Positions 7,876 through 13,995 of a stretch of 20,459 bases of DNA are shown here, piece by piece. The number at the start of each line of letters is the position of its first letter. Positions within the stretch are counted from its first letter, which is position 1. Below the pieces are notes generated by a model. That model had not been told where the DNA came from and ran no database searches. It was given only the letters and a program-made list of their open reading frames with translations. The translations under genes were made by a program, and so were the position numbers. This DNA is from a virus, in IMG/VR virus record IMGVR_UViG_3300042563_001771, positions 1 through 20,459 of that record. One strand, written 5' to 3'.

Positions 7876-7886
7876 AAGAACGCTTG
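7863..7886 (+). terminator. Stem-loop enclosing the scaffold stop codon
   Basis: CAAGCGTTC (7863-7871) and GAACGCTTG (7878-7886) form a perfect 9-bp stem. The TAA stop of the scaffold gene lies in the 6-base loop. No T-run follows. The 3' arm runs straight into the TTGACT of the next promoter, so termination, mRNA 3'-end protection and promoter all overlap. Confidence 0.5.
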
Positions 7887-7924
7887 ACTTCAGCAGATTG
7901 TTGAACATATAGTATCGATACTAT
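7884..7924 (+). promoter_or_regulatory. Promoter with 16-bp palindromic operator candidate
   Basis: TTGACT (7884-7889), an 18-base spacer and TATAGT (7908-7913) form a good promoter only 9 bases from the ATG at 7923. A perfect 16-bp palindrome, ATAGTATC with GATACTAT (7909-7924), covers the -10, the start site and the first two bases of the start codon. A dimeric repressor bound there would block initiation. The transcript would be nearly leaderless. Confidence 0.55.
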
Positions 7925-8825
7925 GTCAAGAACGTGGCACGCAACAGGAACTGGCTCCTTCACAAGAGCCTTTGAGGTAAGGGCTGACCGCTCTGCCCTC
8001 AGACAATATAACCAAGACCCAAAGAATGTTATGAATCAAGAGGTGGAGCCCATGCATGGGGCCACAACTTCTAACAGAGAGGGTACAATTAGTCACTCGG
8101 ATGCCCGAGATATGATTAGAAACGGAGACAAAATCAGAACTCCAGACGGAATTCTGCATGTCGTCCGTGCAAGCAATCGTGAGGAATTGATTGGTAGACT
8201 TGGTGCTACTATTCAGCGTCCAGCAAAGGACTTTGGAAGGTCGGCTAAGAACAGCAACGTTCAAAAACGTGGCTCTGTAGAAGTATTTAAGGGCAACGCA
8301 AATACTGCCAAAAAGAATAAAGACGGTACAGTTAAAGGACAAACACGTGGTCAAAAAGGACAGGCTCCTCGTGACACAGGGAACGTGCCAAAATTCTTAT
8401 CACAGGGAATGCTGGAAGCCATTGGTCGTGGTTCTTCACTTGGTCGTGCTGGAAGAACAGGTGGAGAGATTGGATTCAAGGGACAAGTTGGTCCAACATC
8501 TACATACAAGCCGTCTCCCAATTCTAAGAATACGCAAATTGCAAAAGGCCAAAACGAGAGCAAGGGTAACACCAAACTTAACACTCGTGCTGAAAAGACA
8601 GGCGGATTCCTTCCTCGCTCAAGCAAGAGCGTACTTGCCAAGGCCAAGGGCGACAAGTTGAAGCAAAACGTCAAGGACAGAGCGGCTCGCAAAGCCTCTG
8701 GAGTTAAGTCAACTCCAAGACCAAGAAAGCCGTCTGCTCCAAAGTTGTTTGGAGAGAAGTCAAGCACTACCCGTCTCCCGTCTCCTCGTAAGGGAGGTCG
8801 TTCTGGTCAAGGACGCTCCAAGTAA
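7923..8825 (+). CDS. Basic disordered protein A, paralogue of the next gene
   Basis: 300 aa. An N-terminal domain of about 95 residues starts RTWHATGTGSFTRAFEVRAD and includes ARDMIRNGDKIRTPDGI. A very basic, Lys/Arg/Gly/Ser/Pro-rich tail of about 200 residues follows and ends RKGGRSGQGRSK. The next gene has the same plan: RTYYATGAGRF, then LLDVLRSGDTIKFGDG, and the end RKGGRSNKGRSK. The two arose by duplication. The tail resembles linker-histone or DNA-condensing sequences, so a capsid-internal DNA-binding role is plausible. The position between scaffold and coat genes, where decoration or internal proteins are often encoded, agrees. I do not recognise a named family, and an accessory capsid-surface protein is the alternative. 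Confidence 0.75.
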   Translation: MSRTWHATGTGSFTRAFEVRADRSALRQYNQDPKNVMNQEVEPMHGATTSNREGTISHSDARDMIRNGDKIRTPDGILHVVRASNREELIGRLGATIQRPAKDFGRSAKNSNVQKRGSVEVFKGNANTAKKNKDGTVKGQTRGQKGQAPRDTGNVPKFLSQGMLEAIGRGSSLGRAGRTGGEIGFKGQVGPTSTYKPSPNSKNTQIAKGQNESKGNTKLNTRAEKTGGFLPRSSKSVLAKAKGDKLKQNVKDRAARKASGVKSTPRPRKPSAPKLFGEKSSTTRLPSPRKGGRSGQGRSK

Positions 8826-8828
8826 TTT

Positions 8829-9626
8829 ATGGCAGGAGGAGGAAGAACATATTATGCGACTGGAGCAGGTCGCTTCTCTACGGGCAAAGAAATTCGCACT
8901 GATGCCGCTGGCGTAAAAACAGCAACTCGCAAGGGCGAGTTGCGAGTTCTTTCATCATTTGGAACTACTCAAGAAAACCCCAATGGCTCAATGTCCAAGG
9001 AGGAACTGCTTGATGTTCTACGCTCTGGTGATACTATAAAGTTTGGGGATGGAAGTAGCGTTAAAATAAACGCAGGCAATAAAGTTGCTGTAGCCAATAG
9101 ATTAGTCAGTGAAGGTCAGCGTCAATTAACTCCAGCCCCAGCAAACACTGGGCCGAAGATTGGCGGAAGTCGTGGTCTGCCCACACCTGTGGCAAAACCA
9201 GCACAACCAGCACAACCTGCAAAGCCTGCATCAAAGCCCGTACAGGCCGCAAAACCCGTACCCCGTGGTCAACCAAAGCCTGCATCTAAGCCAACGCCAA
9301 GAGTCGCAGGTGGAAGAAGAAATCAGCCCAGACTTGGTCGAGGTATGCCCGCAGTTGCAAAACCGTCTTCAAGTGGCCCCAAGAGAGGTCTTGGTGGTCT
9401 TATAAATCGTGGTGTCGCCAAGCCAGCAAAGGGCGGGAAAGATGGTGGCAAGGCAACAAAGGGTGGTGGCTCTAAGCGTGGTGACGCAAAAGGATTTATT
9501 TCTGCGGCTGGTATAGTCCAAGTTGGGAATAGACGAAAAGGTGGCGGTGGTAAAAAGGATAGAAAAGCAAGAAAAGCAAGACCAAGGCGTAAAGGCGGTC
9601 GTTCCAACAAGGGAAGAAGTAAATAA
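8829..9626 (+). CDS. Basic disordered protein B, paralogue of the previous gene
   Basis: 265 aa, starting 3 bases after the previous stop. The N-terminal domain (about 1-95) matches protein A in pattern (YYATGAGRF at 8-16, LDVLRSGDTIKFGDG at 61-75). The linker at about 113-150 is built of repeated PAQ/PAKP/SKP units, like histone H1 tails. The remainder is Gly/Lys/Arg-rich (KGGKDGG, RRKGGGGKKDRK) and ends in the shared RKGGRSNKGRSK. Predicted charge is extremely positive, with almost no acidic residues after residue 100. No signal peptide or membrane helix is present. DNA or RNA binding inside the capsid is the likeliest role, by inference only. A strong terminator follows. Confidence 0.75.
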   Translation: MAGGGRTYYATGAGRFSTGKEIRTDAAGVKTATRKGELRVLSSFGTTQENPNGSMSKEELLDVLRSGDTIKFGDGSSVKINAGNKVAVANRLVSEGQRQLTPAPANTGPKIGGSRGLPTPVAKPAQPAQPAKPASKPVQAAKPVPRGQPKPASKPTPRVAGGRRNQPRLGRGMPAVAKPSSSGPKRGLGGLINRGVAKPAKGGKDGGKATKGGGSKRGDAKGFISAAGIVQVGNRRKGGGGKKDRKARKARPRRKGGRSNKGRSK

Positions 9627-9636
9627 ATTGCCAAAC

Positions 9637-9665
9637 AAAGGCCCTCAAACGAGGGCCTTTTTATT
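9637..9665 (+). terminator. Intrinsic terminator before the capsid gene
   Basis: A perfect 10-bp GC-rich stem (9637-9646/9651-9660) with AAAC loop is followed by TTATT, and the 3' arm itself ends in TTT. It separates the basic-protein operon from the major capsid transcription unit. Confidence 0.88.
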
Positions 9666-9672
9666 GCAGTGG

Positions 9673-9708
9673 TTGACATGGGCCCATCGTTATCCGCAAG
9701 GATATAAT
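9673..9708 (+). promoter_or_regulatory. Major capsid gene promoter
   Basis: A perfect TATAAT at 9703-9708 lies 9 bases before the ATG at 9718, and a consensus TTGACA lies at 9673-9678. The 24-base spacer is longer than the usual 16-18, so the TTGACA may not be the true -35. The spacer contains the palindrome ATGGGCCCAT (9678-9687). Initiation about 7 bases after the -10 would leave a leader of only a few bases. Confidence 0.55.
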
Positions 9709-9717
9709 ATATAAACT

Positions 9718-10608
9718 ATGGCCAATACTCTCGGAGGTGTAAACCTCACAATCATCGCACAGGACTCGCTCACAACGCTTCTTGCTGAATTCCCGCTCAT
9801 CTCCAAGTTCTCAACGAACTTTGGTGGTGATATCGCTTCTCGTGGAGAAGCAGTCACAACTCGTCTTGCCAATTCCGTCTCTGTTACCGATATCGGTGCT
9901 AACGGTTATGCCAAGTCTGACGTGACTTCCGTTGCCAAGACCGTCACTCTATCTAACCATAAGGGCTTCGTAATGGGCTTCTCGGATGGTGAAGTTGCTA
10001 AGGGTGGTTACGACCTCCTTCGCAGAACCTTCATCCGTCCTGCCGCTCACGCTGTTTCGAAGGCCGTCCTTGACGACATGTTCGCCCTCGTCACTGCTGG
10101 TAATTACTCTTCAACTGGTTATAACAGCACAGTTGCCGCCTTTGATGCGGATTCCGTTGCATCAATCTCTCAAACACTTACCGACCTTGACGTTCCTCAA
10201 GCGGGTCGTTTGCTGATTGTTAAGCCATCGCTTTACACGTCCCTCGCTAAGGATGATGCCATCCAAGCACAGTATGCTTCTGGTACTAACGCTCCTCTGA
10301 CTGAGAACCTTCTGCCTCGTATCCACGGGTTTGAAGTTAACCAGTACTCTGCGTTCCCTGCCACAATCACGAACCTTAAGGGTATCGCCGTGTCACCCGA
10401 AGCCTTCCTTATCGCAACCCGTCAGCCTGCTCTCCCGACCAACTGGTATGGTGATGTAGCCGCCGCCACAGATGAAAAGAGCGGTCTTACCGTTCAAGTC
10501 CGTGAGTGGTATGATGGCACGACTGGTGAGCAAAAACTCTCAATGTCGATTCTCTACGGCATTGCGATTGGTAACCCGAACTGCCTCACCAAGATTATCG
10601 CTTCGTAA
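9718..10608 (+). CDS. Major capsid protein, HK97 fold
   Basis: 296-aa coat protein forming the icosahedral shell. Its order (MANTLGGVN start, EFPLISKFSTNF, TTRLANSVSVTDIG, then a LSNHKGFVMGFSDGE strand) fits P22-like or other small HK97-fold coat proteins. So do the FIRPAAHAVSKAVLDDMF spine helix and the LTVQVREWYDGTTGEQKLSM to LYGIAIGNP C-terminal strands. No cleaved N-terminal delta domain is obvious, consistent with a separate scaffold. Codon choice differs from the neighbours: arginine is almost always CGT and many codons end in C, a sign of selection for high expression. It is transcribed from its own promoter and bounded by terminators on both sides. Confidence 0.88.
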   Translation: MANTLGGVNLTIIAQDSLTTLLAEFPLISKFSTNFGGDIASRGEAVTTRLANSVSVTDIGANGYAKSDVTSVAKTVTLSNHKGFVMGFSDGEVAKGGYDLLRRTFIRPAAHAVSKAVLDDMFALVTAGNYSSTGYNSTVAAFDADSVASISQTLTDLDVPQAGRLLIVKPSLYTSLAKDDAIQAQYASGTNAPLTENLLPRIHGFEVNQYSAFPATITNLKGIAVSPEAFLIATRQPALPTNWYGDVAAATDEKSGLTVQVREWYDGTTGEQKLSMSILYGIAIGNPNCLTKIIAS

Positions 10609-10631
10609 GCGGTAGTTTTAAAAGATAACAC

Positions 10632-10660
10632 TTGACCCCCCGAAAGGGGGGTCTTACTTT
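10632..10660 (+). promoter_or_regulatory. Promoter candidate built around the capsid-gene terminator
   Basis: TTGACC (10632-10637), a 17-base spacer and a weak TACTTT (10655-10660) would start transcription a few bases before the ATG at 10672. The spacer is the terminator hairpin of the preceding gene, so the two elements overlap completely. The -10 match is poor, so this is tentative. Confidence 0.35.
10634..10660 (+). terminator. Intrinsic terminator after the capsid gene
   Basis: GACCCCCC (10634-10641) and GGGGGGTC (10646-10653) form a perfect 8-bp GC stem capped by a GAAA tetraloop and followed by TTACTTT. It lies 25 bases after the coat-protein stop and should limit or tune read-through into the downstream genes. 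Confidence 0.88.
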
Positions 10661-10671
10661 AAAGACCTTAT

Positions 10672-10950
10672 ATGGCACAGAAATTCACATTCATCATTAC
10701 CATCGACAAAAACGGCAACCCAGTTGGCAAGGCTTATCAGCGTACTGACGCTCAATCGGCTCTAGACGAGTTCAACAAGGCTCGTGAGACTGGCAAGGAA
10801 GCGTATTTGTTCCAGCATCCACACCCAACAAAGCGTTGCAAGTCGGAAGCGGCTCGTAACGCCACTACGGAGGCTACAAAGCCAACGTGGGATGCTCCAG
10901 TGGTTGACGCTCCAGTGGTTGATGATAAGAAAATAGACCTCGGTAAGTAA
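10672..10950 (+). CDS. Small capsid-associated hypothetical protein
   Basis: 92 aa, unrecognised. Residues 1-60 look folded (FTFIITIDKNGNPVGKAY strand-turn-strand, then a SALDEFNKARETGKEAYLF helix). They are followed by a Thr/Ala/Pro-rich tail with two exact DAPVV repeats and the end DDKKIDLGK. It forms a one-gene unit between two strong terminators directly after the coat gene, a place often occupied by decoration or head-tail connector proteins. A head accessory role is inferred only. The 15-bp DNA repeat lies at 10891-10905 and 10906-10920. Confidence 0.7.
   Translation: MAQKFTFIITIDKNGNPVGKAYQRTDAQSALDEFNKARETGKEAYLFQHPHPTKRCKSEAARNATTEATKPTWDAPVVDAPVVDDKKIDLGK
10891..10920 (+). repeat. 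Two tandem 15-bp repeats
   Basis: Units 10891-10905 and 10906-10920 differ at one base and encode DAPVV-DAPVV in the tail of the 92-aa protein. Variation in copy number would add or remove five residues without a frameshift. Confidence 0.85.
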
Positions 10951-10973
10951 CCGTTCATCGGTGGACATACCTC

Positions 10974-11004
10974 AAGGGGTGGCTAACTGCCACCCCTTTT
11001 TGTT
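10974..11004 (+). terminator. Intrinsic terminator before the neck genes
   Basis: A perfect 10-bp stem (10974-10983/10989-10998) with a TAACT loop is followed by TTTGTTT. It isolates the 92-aa gene from the neck and tail genes starting at 11041. Confidence 0.88.
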
Positions 11005-11040
11005 TATATAACATAAGGTTACCACTCAACAACAAAGCAT

Positions 11041-11361
11041 ATGTCACTATGGGATGAAATGAGAAGCGATGCCAATGAGTTCCTTTCGGACTTTGGACGA
11101 GAGGTGACGTTTAGAAACGAAAAGTACATAGTGCTTCTTGACAACAATAATGTCCAAGATTCCCTTGATGTTGGTGGTTTTACATTCAAGGCAGGATATA
11201 GAGTAAGATTCTATATTGAAACGGGAAGTAAATTAGAAAAGAAAATTCCAGACTTTGGTGAAAGAATAACAATATTTGGAAGAGTATACGCTATAGATAA
11301 TATAACTTACAGACCGCCAAGCCCGTGGCTTGACGCTAATGTAGTAATATTCAATCAATAA
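11041..11361 (+). CDS. Head closure / head-tail attachment protein candidate
   Basis: 106 aa. A short N-terminal helix (MSLWDEMRSDANEFLSDFG) precedes a compact beta-rich domain (REVTFRNEKYIVLLDNN, VRFYIETG, RITIFGRVYAIDNI). Lambda FII and related neck proteins that plug the portal channel and bind the tail have this shape: a small barrel after a short helix, with a DFGE turn and a 'variable loop' between strands. Position supports it, being the first gene after the capsid genes and directly before the tail-completion and tail-terminator candidates. It starts after a terminator and an AT-rich leader. The next gene begins one base after the stop. Confidence 0.6.
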   Translation: MSLWDEMRSDANEFLSDFGREVTFRNEKYIVLLDNNNVQDSLDVGGFTFKAGYRVRFYIETGSKLEKKIPDFGERITIFGRVYAIDNITYRPPSPWLDANVVIFNQ

Positions 11362-11362
11362 T

Positions 11363-12283
11363 ATGGCCAGATTTGATTTCGCCGCAACAAAGGATTACTT
11401 TGCTTCAGTTTCTGGAGGCGGGGTTACTTTTGACCATTCCGTTAAAAGCAACTTTCCGAGAGCATTAGTAATGTTCTATAAAGAGTTTGAAACCCGAGCA
11501 GAAAATATATTGAGAGTTAATGGTGCTGGGCTTTGCCACGAAATGGCAAAGCATTCAATGCCGCCTCGTGCGACTGCGGCACTTACTGCACATAATGCAT
11601 TGCAAGTATTTGAAAAAGAGAATAAACAGTTAGCCAACGTTGCTTTTAAGCCTTGGGAAAATAGAAGTCCAGAGTTCTGGTTAATGTCTGGTTATCAAAG
11701 CGTTGCACAACATGTGATGGGCAAGGGCATTTCGTTTAAGAGTCCAACACATCAAAGGCTTGCATCTATTGGTAAGTGGGGTTTATTAACTACACTTATG
11801 CAAAATAAGGGCTTTACTACACCAGACGATGCTCCAAAGGCTAAATTTGTTCAAGATGATGCTAAATTAAGAGACTTTATATGGTGGAAGAGTCAGTATA
11901 AGAAAAACCCAAGAACTCACAATTATTACGTAAAAAACAAGTCAACAATACAAAAGGTTTCAAACGCAAAGGGTTTATATACTTACGCAAGTATAGTTAT
12001 AAATGGATGGCTAAAGGCGGCAAAAGGCCTTGGGAAGACGCTTCCTTCTGGAGTATCTCCAACTACTTGGCCTTACAAAACACTTGGATGGGGGAGTGGA
12101 AGCGTTAAAAAAATAGAAAGAGGACACATTAGTATGAAAATAGAAAATAAATTTGCAGATTTAAATGGAATATTTAACAGTTCAATCCAGCAGGCTGTTT
12201 GGAAAAAAGGAATTGCACGCATGGAGGCTGACCAAATAAAACTATTTCGAGACATGCCAAAATTCTGGAATTCAATAAAATAA
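11363..12283 (+). CDS. Neck/tail completion protein candidate
   Basis: 306 aa, basic, without recognised motifs. Residues about 35-65 form a helix (ALVMFYKEFETRAENILRV) followed by GLCHEMAKHSMPPRA, like the start of HK97 gp10/lambda Z-type tail-completion proteins, in which a helix precedes a 'P-x-R/K-T-G' loop. The rest is Trp- and Lys-rich. The interval is right: between the head-closure and tail-terminator candidates. It is longer than usual for gp10 proteins. The role is inferred mainly from gene order. Confidence 0.5.
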   Translation: MARFDFAATKDYFASVSGGGVTFDHSVKSNFPRALVMFYKEFETRAENILRVNGAGLCHEMAKHSMPPRATAALTAHNALQVFEKENKQLANVAFKPWENRSPEFWLMSGYQSVAQHVMGKGISFKSPTHQRLASIGKWGLLTTLMQNKGFTTPDDAPKAKFVQDDAKLRDFIWWKSQYKKNPRTHNYYVKNKSTIQKVSNAKGLYTYASIVINGWLKAAKGLGKTLPSGVSPTTWPYKTLGWGSGSVKKIERGHISMKIENKFADLNGIFNSSIQQAVWKKGIARMEADQIKLFRDMPKFWNSIK

Positions 12284-12289
12284 TAATAT

Positions 12290-12724
12290 ATGAGCGAACG
12301 AAGAGCATTAGAGTTTAATTACGTCCAAAAACTAAAGAATGAATTTGAAGGTTCACTCTATGACGTTGTTGAATCCAACACTTACGAGGAGAGGAAGATA
12401 CCGTGCATAATTGTTGTCGTTGGAGAAAGCAAGCCGATGATTGACCATCCAGACGCACAAGACAACTTTGAATCAGACTTAGACATAATAGTAATGTCGA
12501 GTTCAGATGAAGAGTCTCCAACTGAGCATATGAATGTTGTAGACAAGGTAAGGGCTGTAGTTCTTGATAGAGAGAAAAGAAAACTAACAAATGTTAAGTT
12601 TCTTTTTATATATAATGTTCTTTACCAAGGAGTTACAGACATGAGAGAGGAGCGTAGACTTGGGACGCAAATGAAATTCCAAGTCCACTATAATTACAAC
12701 TCAAACCCAAGCGTTAGCCAGTAA
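12290..12724 (+). CDS. Tail terminator candidate
   Basis: 144 aa. The fold pattern is an N-terminal helix, the strand IPCIIVVVGES, an acidic loop DHPDAQDNFESDLDIIVMSS, a helix with VDKVRAVVLDREK, then strands FLFIYNVLYQG and MKFQVHYNY. It matches lambda U/HK97 gp11-like tail terminators, which cap the tail tube. In these proteins a similar D/E-rich strand precedes the helix. Gene order (after completion protein, before tail tube) supports it. Spacing to the previous gene is 6 bases, with no Shine-Dalgarno. Confidence 0.6.
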   Translation: MSERRALEFNYVQKLKNEFEGSLYDVVESNTYEERKIPCIIVVVGESKPMIDHPDAQDNFESDLDIIVMSSSDEESPTEHMNVVDKVRAVVLDREKRKLTNVKFLFIYNVLYQGVTDMREERRLGTQMKFQVHYNYNSNPSVSQ

Positions 12725-12762
12725 GGTGTTCTGGATATAAGTTGACAGAAGCCAATGCTTAT

Positions 12763-12885
12763 ATGTTGCTCGCTATAGTTGCATTAGTACTTGGATTTAT
12801 TGGTGGATTTATCGTTGGCGTTAAAAACGCCAACTCGTCAAAGATATCAAAAGCAAAAGAAGCGATTGACATTATCAAAAAGTAA
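12763..12885 (+). CDS. Tiny membrane protein in the tail operon
   Basis: ATG at 12763 opens a 40-aa ORF ending TAA at 12885, with product MLLAIVALVLGFIGGFIVGV followed by a short Lys-rich cytosolic helix. Residues 1-20 are a single glycine-zipper-like membrane segment. TTG at 12742 is in the same frame and would add seven residues (MTEANAY). It fills the gap between the tail terminator and tail tube genes with small spacers. The function is unknown; possibilities include a membrane-exclusion factor or a minor lysis-related protein. It has no charged N-terminus before the helix unless the TTG start is used. Confidence 0.6.
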   Translation: MLLAIVALVLGFIGGFIVGVKNANSSKISKAKEAIDIIKK

Positions 12886-12898
12886 ATAACAAACTACA

Positions 12899-13330
12899 AT
12901 GGCTGAAAATTTTGCAACAAATCCTCCGCAGTTCGATGGCATTGAGAACACTCAAGGTAGTACTGGTCTCTCTGTACCGAAGACATACGGAACGGTTCTT
13001 AAATACGGTGCTGATAATCTCTCCGTCACTGGTGTACTTATTGACTCTTATTCAAGAGCAGTCAAGTACTCTAATATGGAAGAAATAATGAATCAAGACG
13101 GAATTGTTTCTGGAATCAGAATGTCAGATGCACGTGCAGAAATTTCAGTAAGCGGAAGAGTTCTTACTTCCGCCATAACAATCGTAAAGGCTGGGGCTAC
13201 GTTTTCAATCAATGGCGAAACTGCTCTTATCACTGAGGTCAGTATGTCTGCTGGCTCAAAAGAATTTGTCAAAGTTGATATCAAAGCCTCCTGTTACGAG
13301 GGCGTTTCTGGAATCACTCTTACCACTTAA
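12899..13330 (+). CDS. Tail tube (major tail) protein candidate
   Basis: 143 aa with a beta-rich pattern: TYGTVLKYGADNLSVTGV, IDSYSRAVKYSN, a variable loop VSGIRMSDARAEISVSGRV and strands ITIVKAGATFSING/ALITEVSMSAGS, ending VDIKASCYEGV. Small tail-tube proteins stack as rings of such beta-barrels. The gene lies just before the assembly chaperone candidate and tape measure, the standard tail-tube position. There is no other tube candidate of suitable size before the tape measure. No sequence motif is decisive. A hairpin follows the stop. Confidence 0.6.
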   Translation: MAENFATNPPQFDGIENTQGSTGLSVPKTYGTVLKYGADNLSVTGVLIDSYSRAVKYSNMEEIMNQDGIVSGIRMSDARAEISVSGRVLTSAITIVKAGATFSINGETALITEVSMSAGSKEFVKVDIKASCYEGVSGITLTT

Positions 13331-13348
13331 GCCTTATATCGGCTTAAG
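13326..13348 (+). terminator. Stem-loop after the tail-tube gene
   Basis: CTTAAGCC (13326-13333) pairs perfectly with GGCTTAAG (13341-13348) over a 7-base loop. The TAA stop of the tail-tube gene (13328-13330) lies in the 5' arm. No T-run follows, so it may be a weak terminator that lowers expression after the abundant tube protein, or an mRNA stabiliser. Confidence 0.5.
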
Positions 13349-13356
13349 GAAAAGCC

Positions 13357-13995
13357 GTGGATAAAAGGTTCTTACAGGCCTTTCTCAACCCCCCCAAGTA
13401 TATCGTTGGGGGTATTGAGTTAGATTTCTTCTGCCCAAGGCACTTCATAACGCTACAGGCTATGGAGTCGCCTTTTCTAGACCCAGAAAAGGCAGAGACT
13501 TTGTCTTATAAAGACCTCTTTATAGCATTGAGGATATGCTCAACTTCGAACTGGGTAGAGGCGGCAAAACGTCCAAAACTCAGAGAGAGGCTAAAGTACT
13601 ATATGCTTGAGGGCATAATATCAAGACAGATGCATGCTTATGCCGAGTTCGGGCACTATTTGTCTGAGTCAATGACAGTCCCCAAACTATGGATGAAGCA
13701 AGACGAAACTGAGACTCAGAAAAAACCATCAAACCTTCCAGAGACGATAGCGATAACAACCATACTTATGACAAAGTTTGGATTCAGCGAGGAAGAGGCT
13801 TGGAATATGCCATTTGCAAAATCAATATGGTATGCCACGGCATTTGGACTTCAAGAAGGTGCAGAGATAAGCATAATAACAACAGATAGCGAAGAAGGCG
13901 AAAAGGAAGACGTTAGTAGACTTGCTAACTTTGAAGAAAGCGTAAAGAAGGCTATTTACGCAAAGAGAGAAGGAAAGGATATGAAGATTCTATGA
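13357..13995 (+). CDS. Tail assembly chaperone candidate (GTG start)
   Basis: 212 aa read from GTG at 13357, with AAGGA 6 bases upstream as one of few SD-like sites here. Composition fits chaperones that coat the tape measure during tail assembly. Visible features are the N-terminal PPKYIVGGIELDFFCPRHF strand region, a helical middle (SYKDLFIALRICSTSNWVEA) and the charged end VKKAIYAKREGKD. The gene directly precedes and overlaps the tape measure by ATGA, as expected. No lambda G/GT-type slippery heptamer was found near its end, so there may be only one product. I infer the role from position and pattern. Confidence 0.6.
   Translation: MDKRFLQAFLNPPKYIVGGIELDFFCPRHFITLQAMESPFLDPEKAETLSYKDLFIALRICSTSNWVEAAKRPKLRERLKYYMLEGIISRQMHAYAEFGHYLSESMTVPKLWMKQDETETQKKPSNLPETIAITTILMTKFGFSEEEAWNMPFAKSIWYATAFGLQEGAEISIITTDSEEGEKEDVSRLANFEESVKKAIYAKREGKDMKIL

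Noticed and set aside
7926-8354. 142-aa and 138-aa minus-strand ORFs over the basic protein genes
   Set aside because: Shadows of the biased + strand codons, with no independent start context or promoter.
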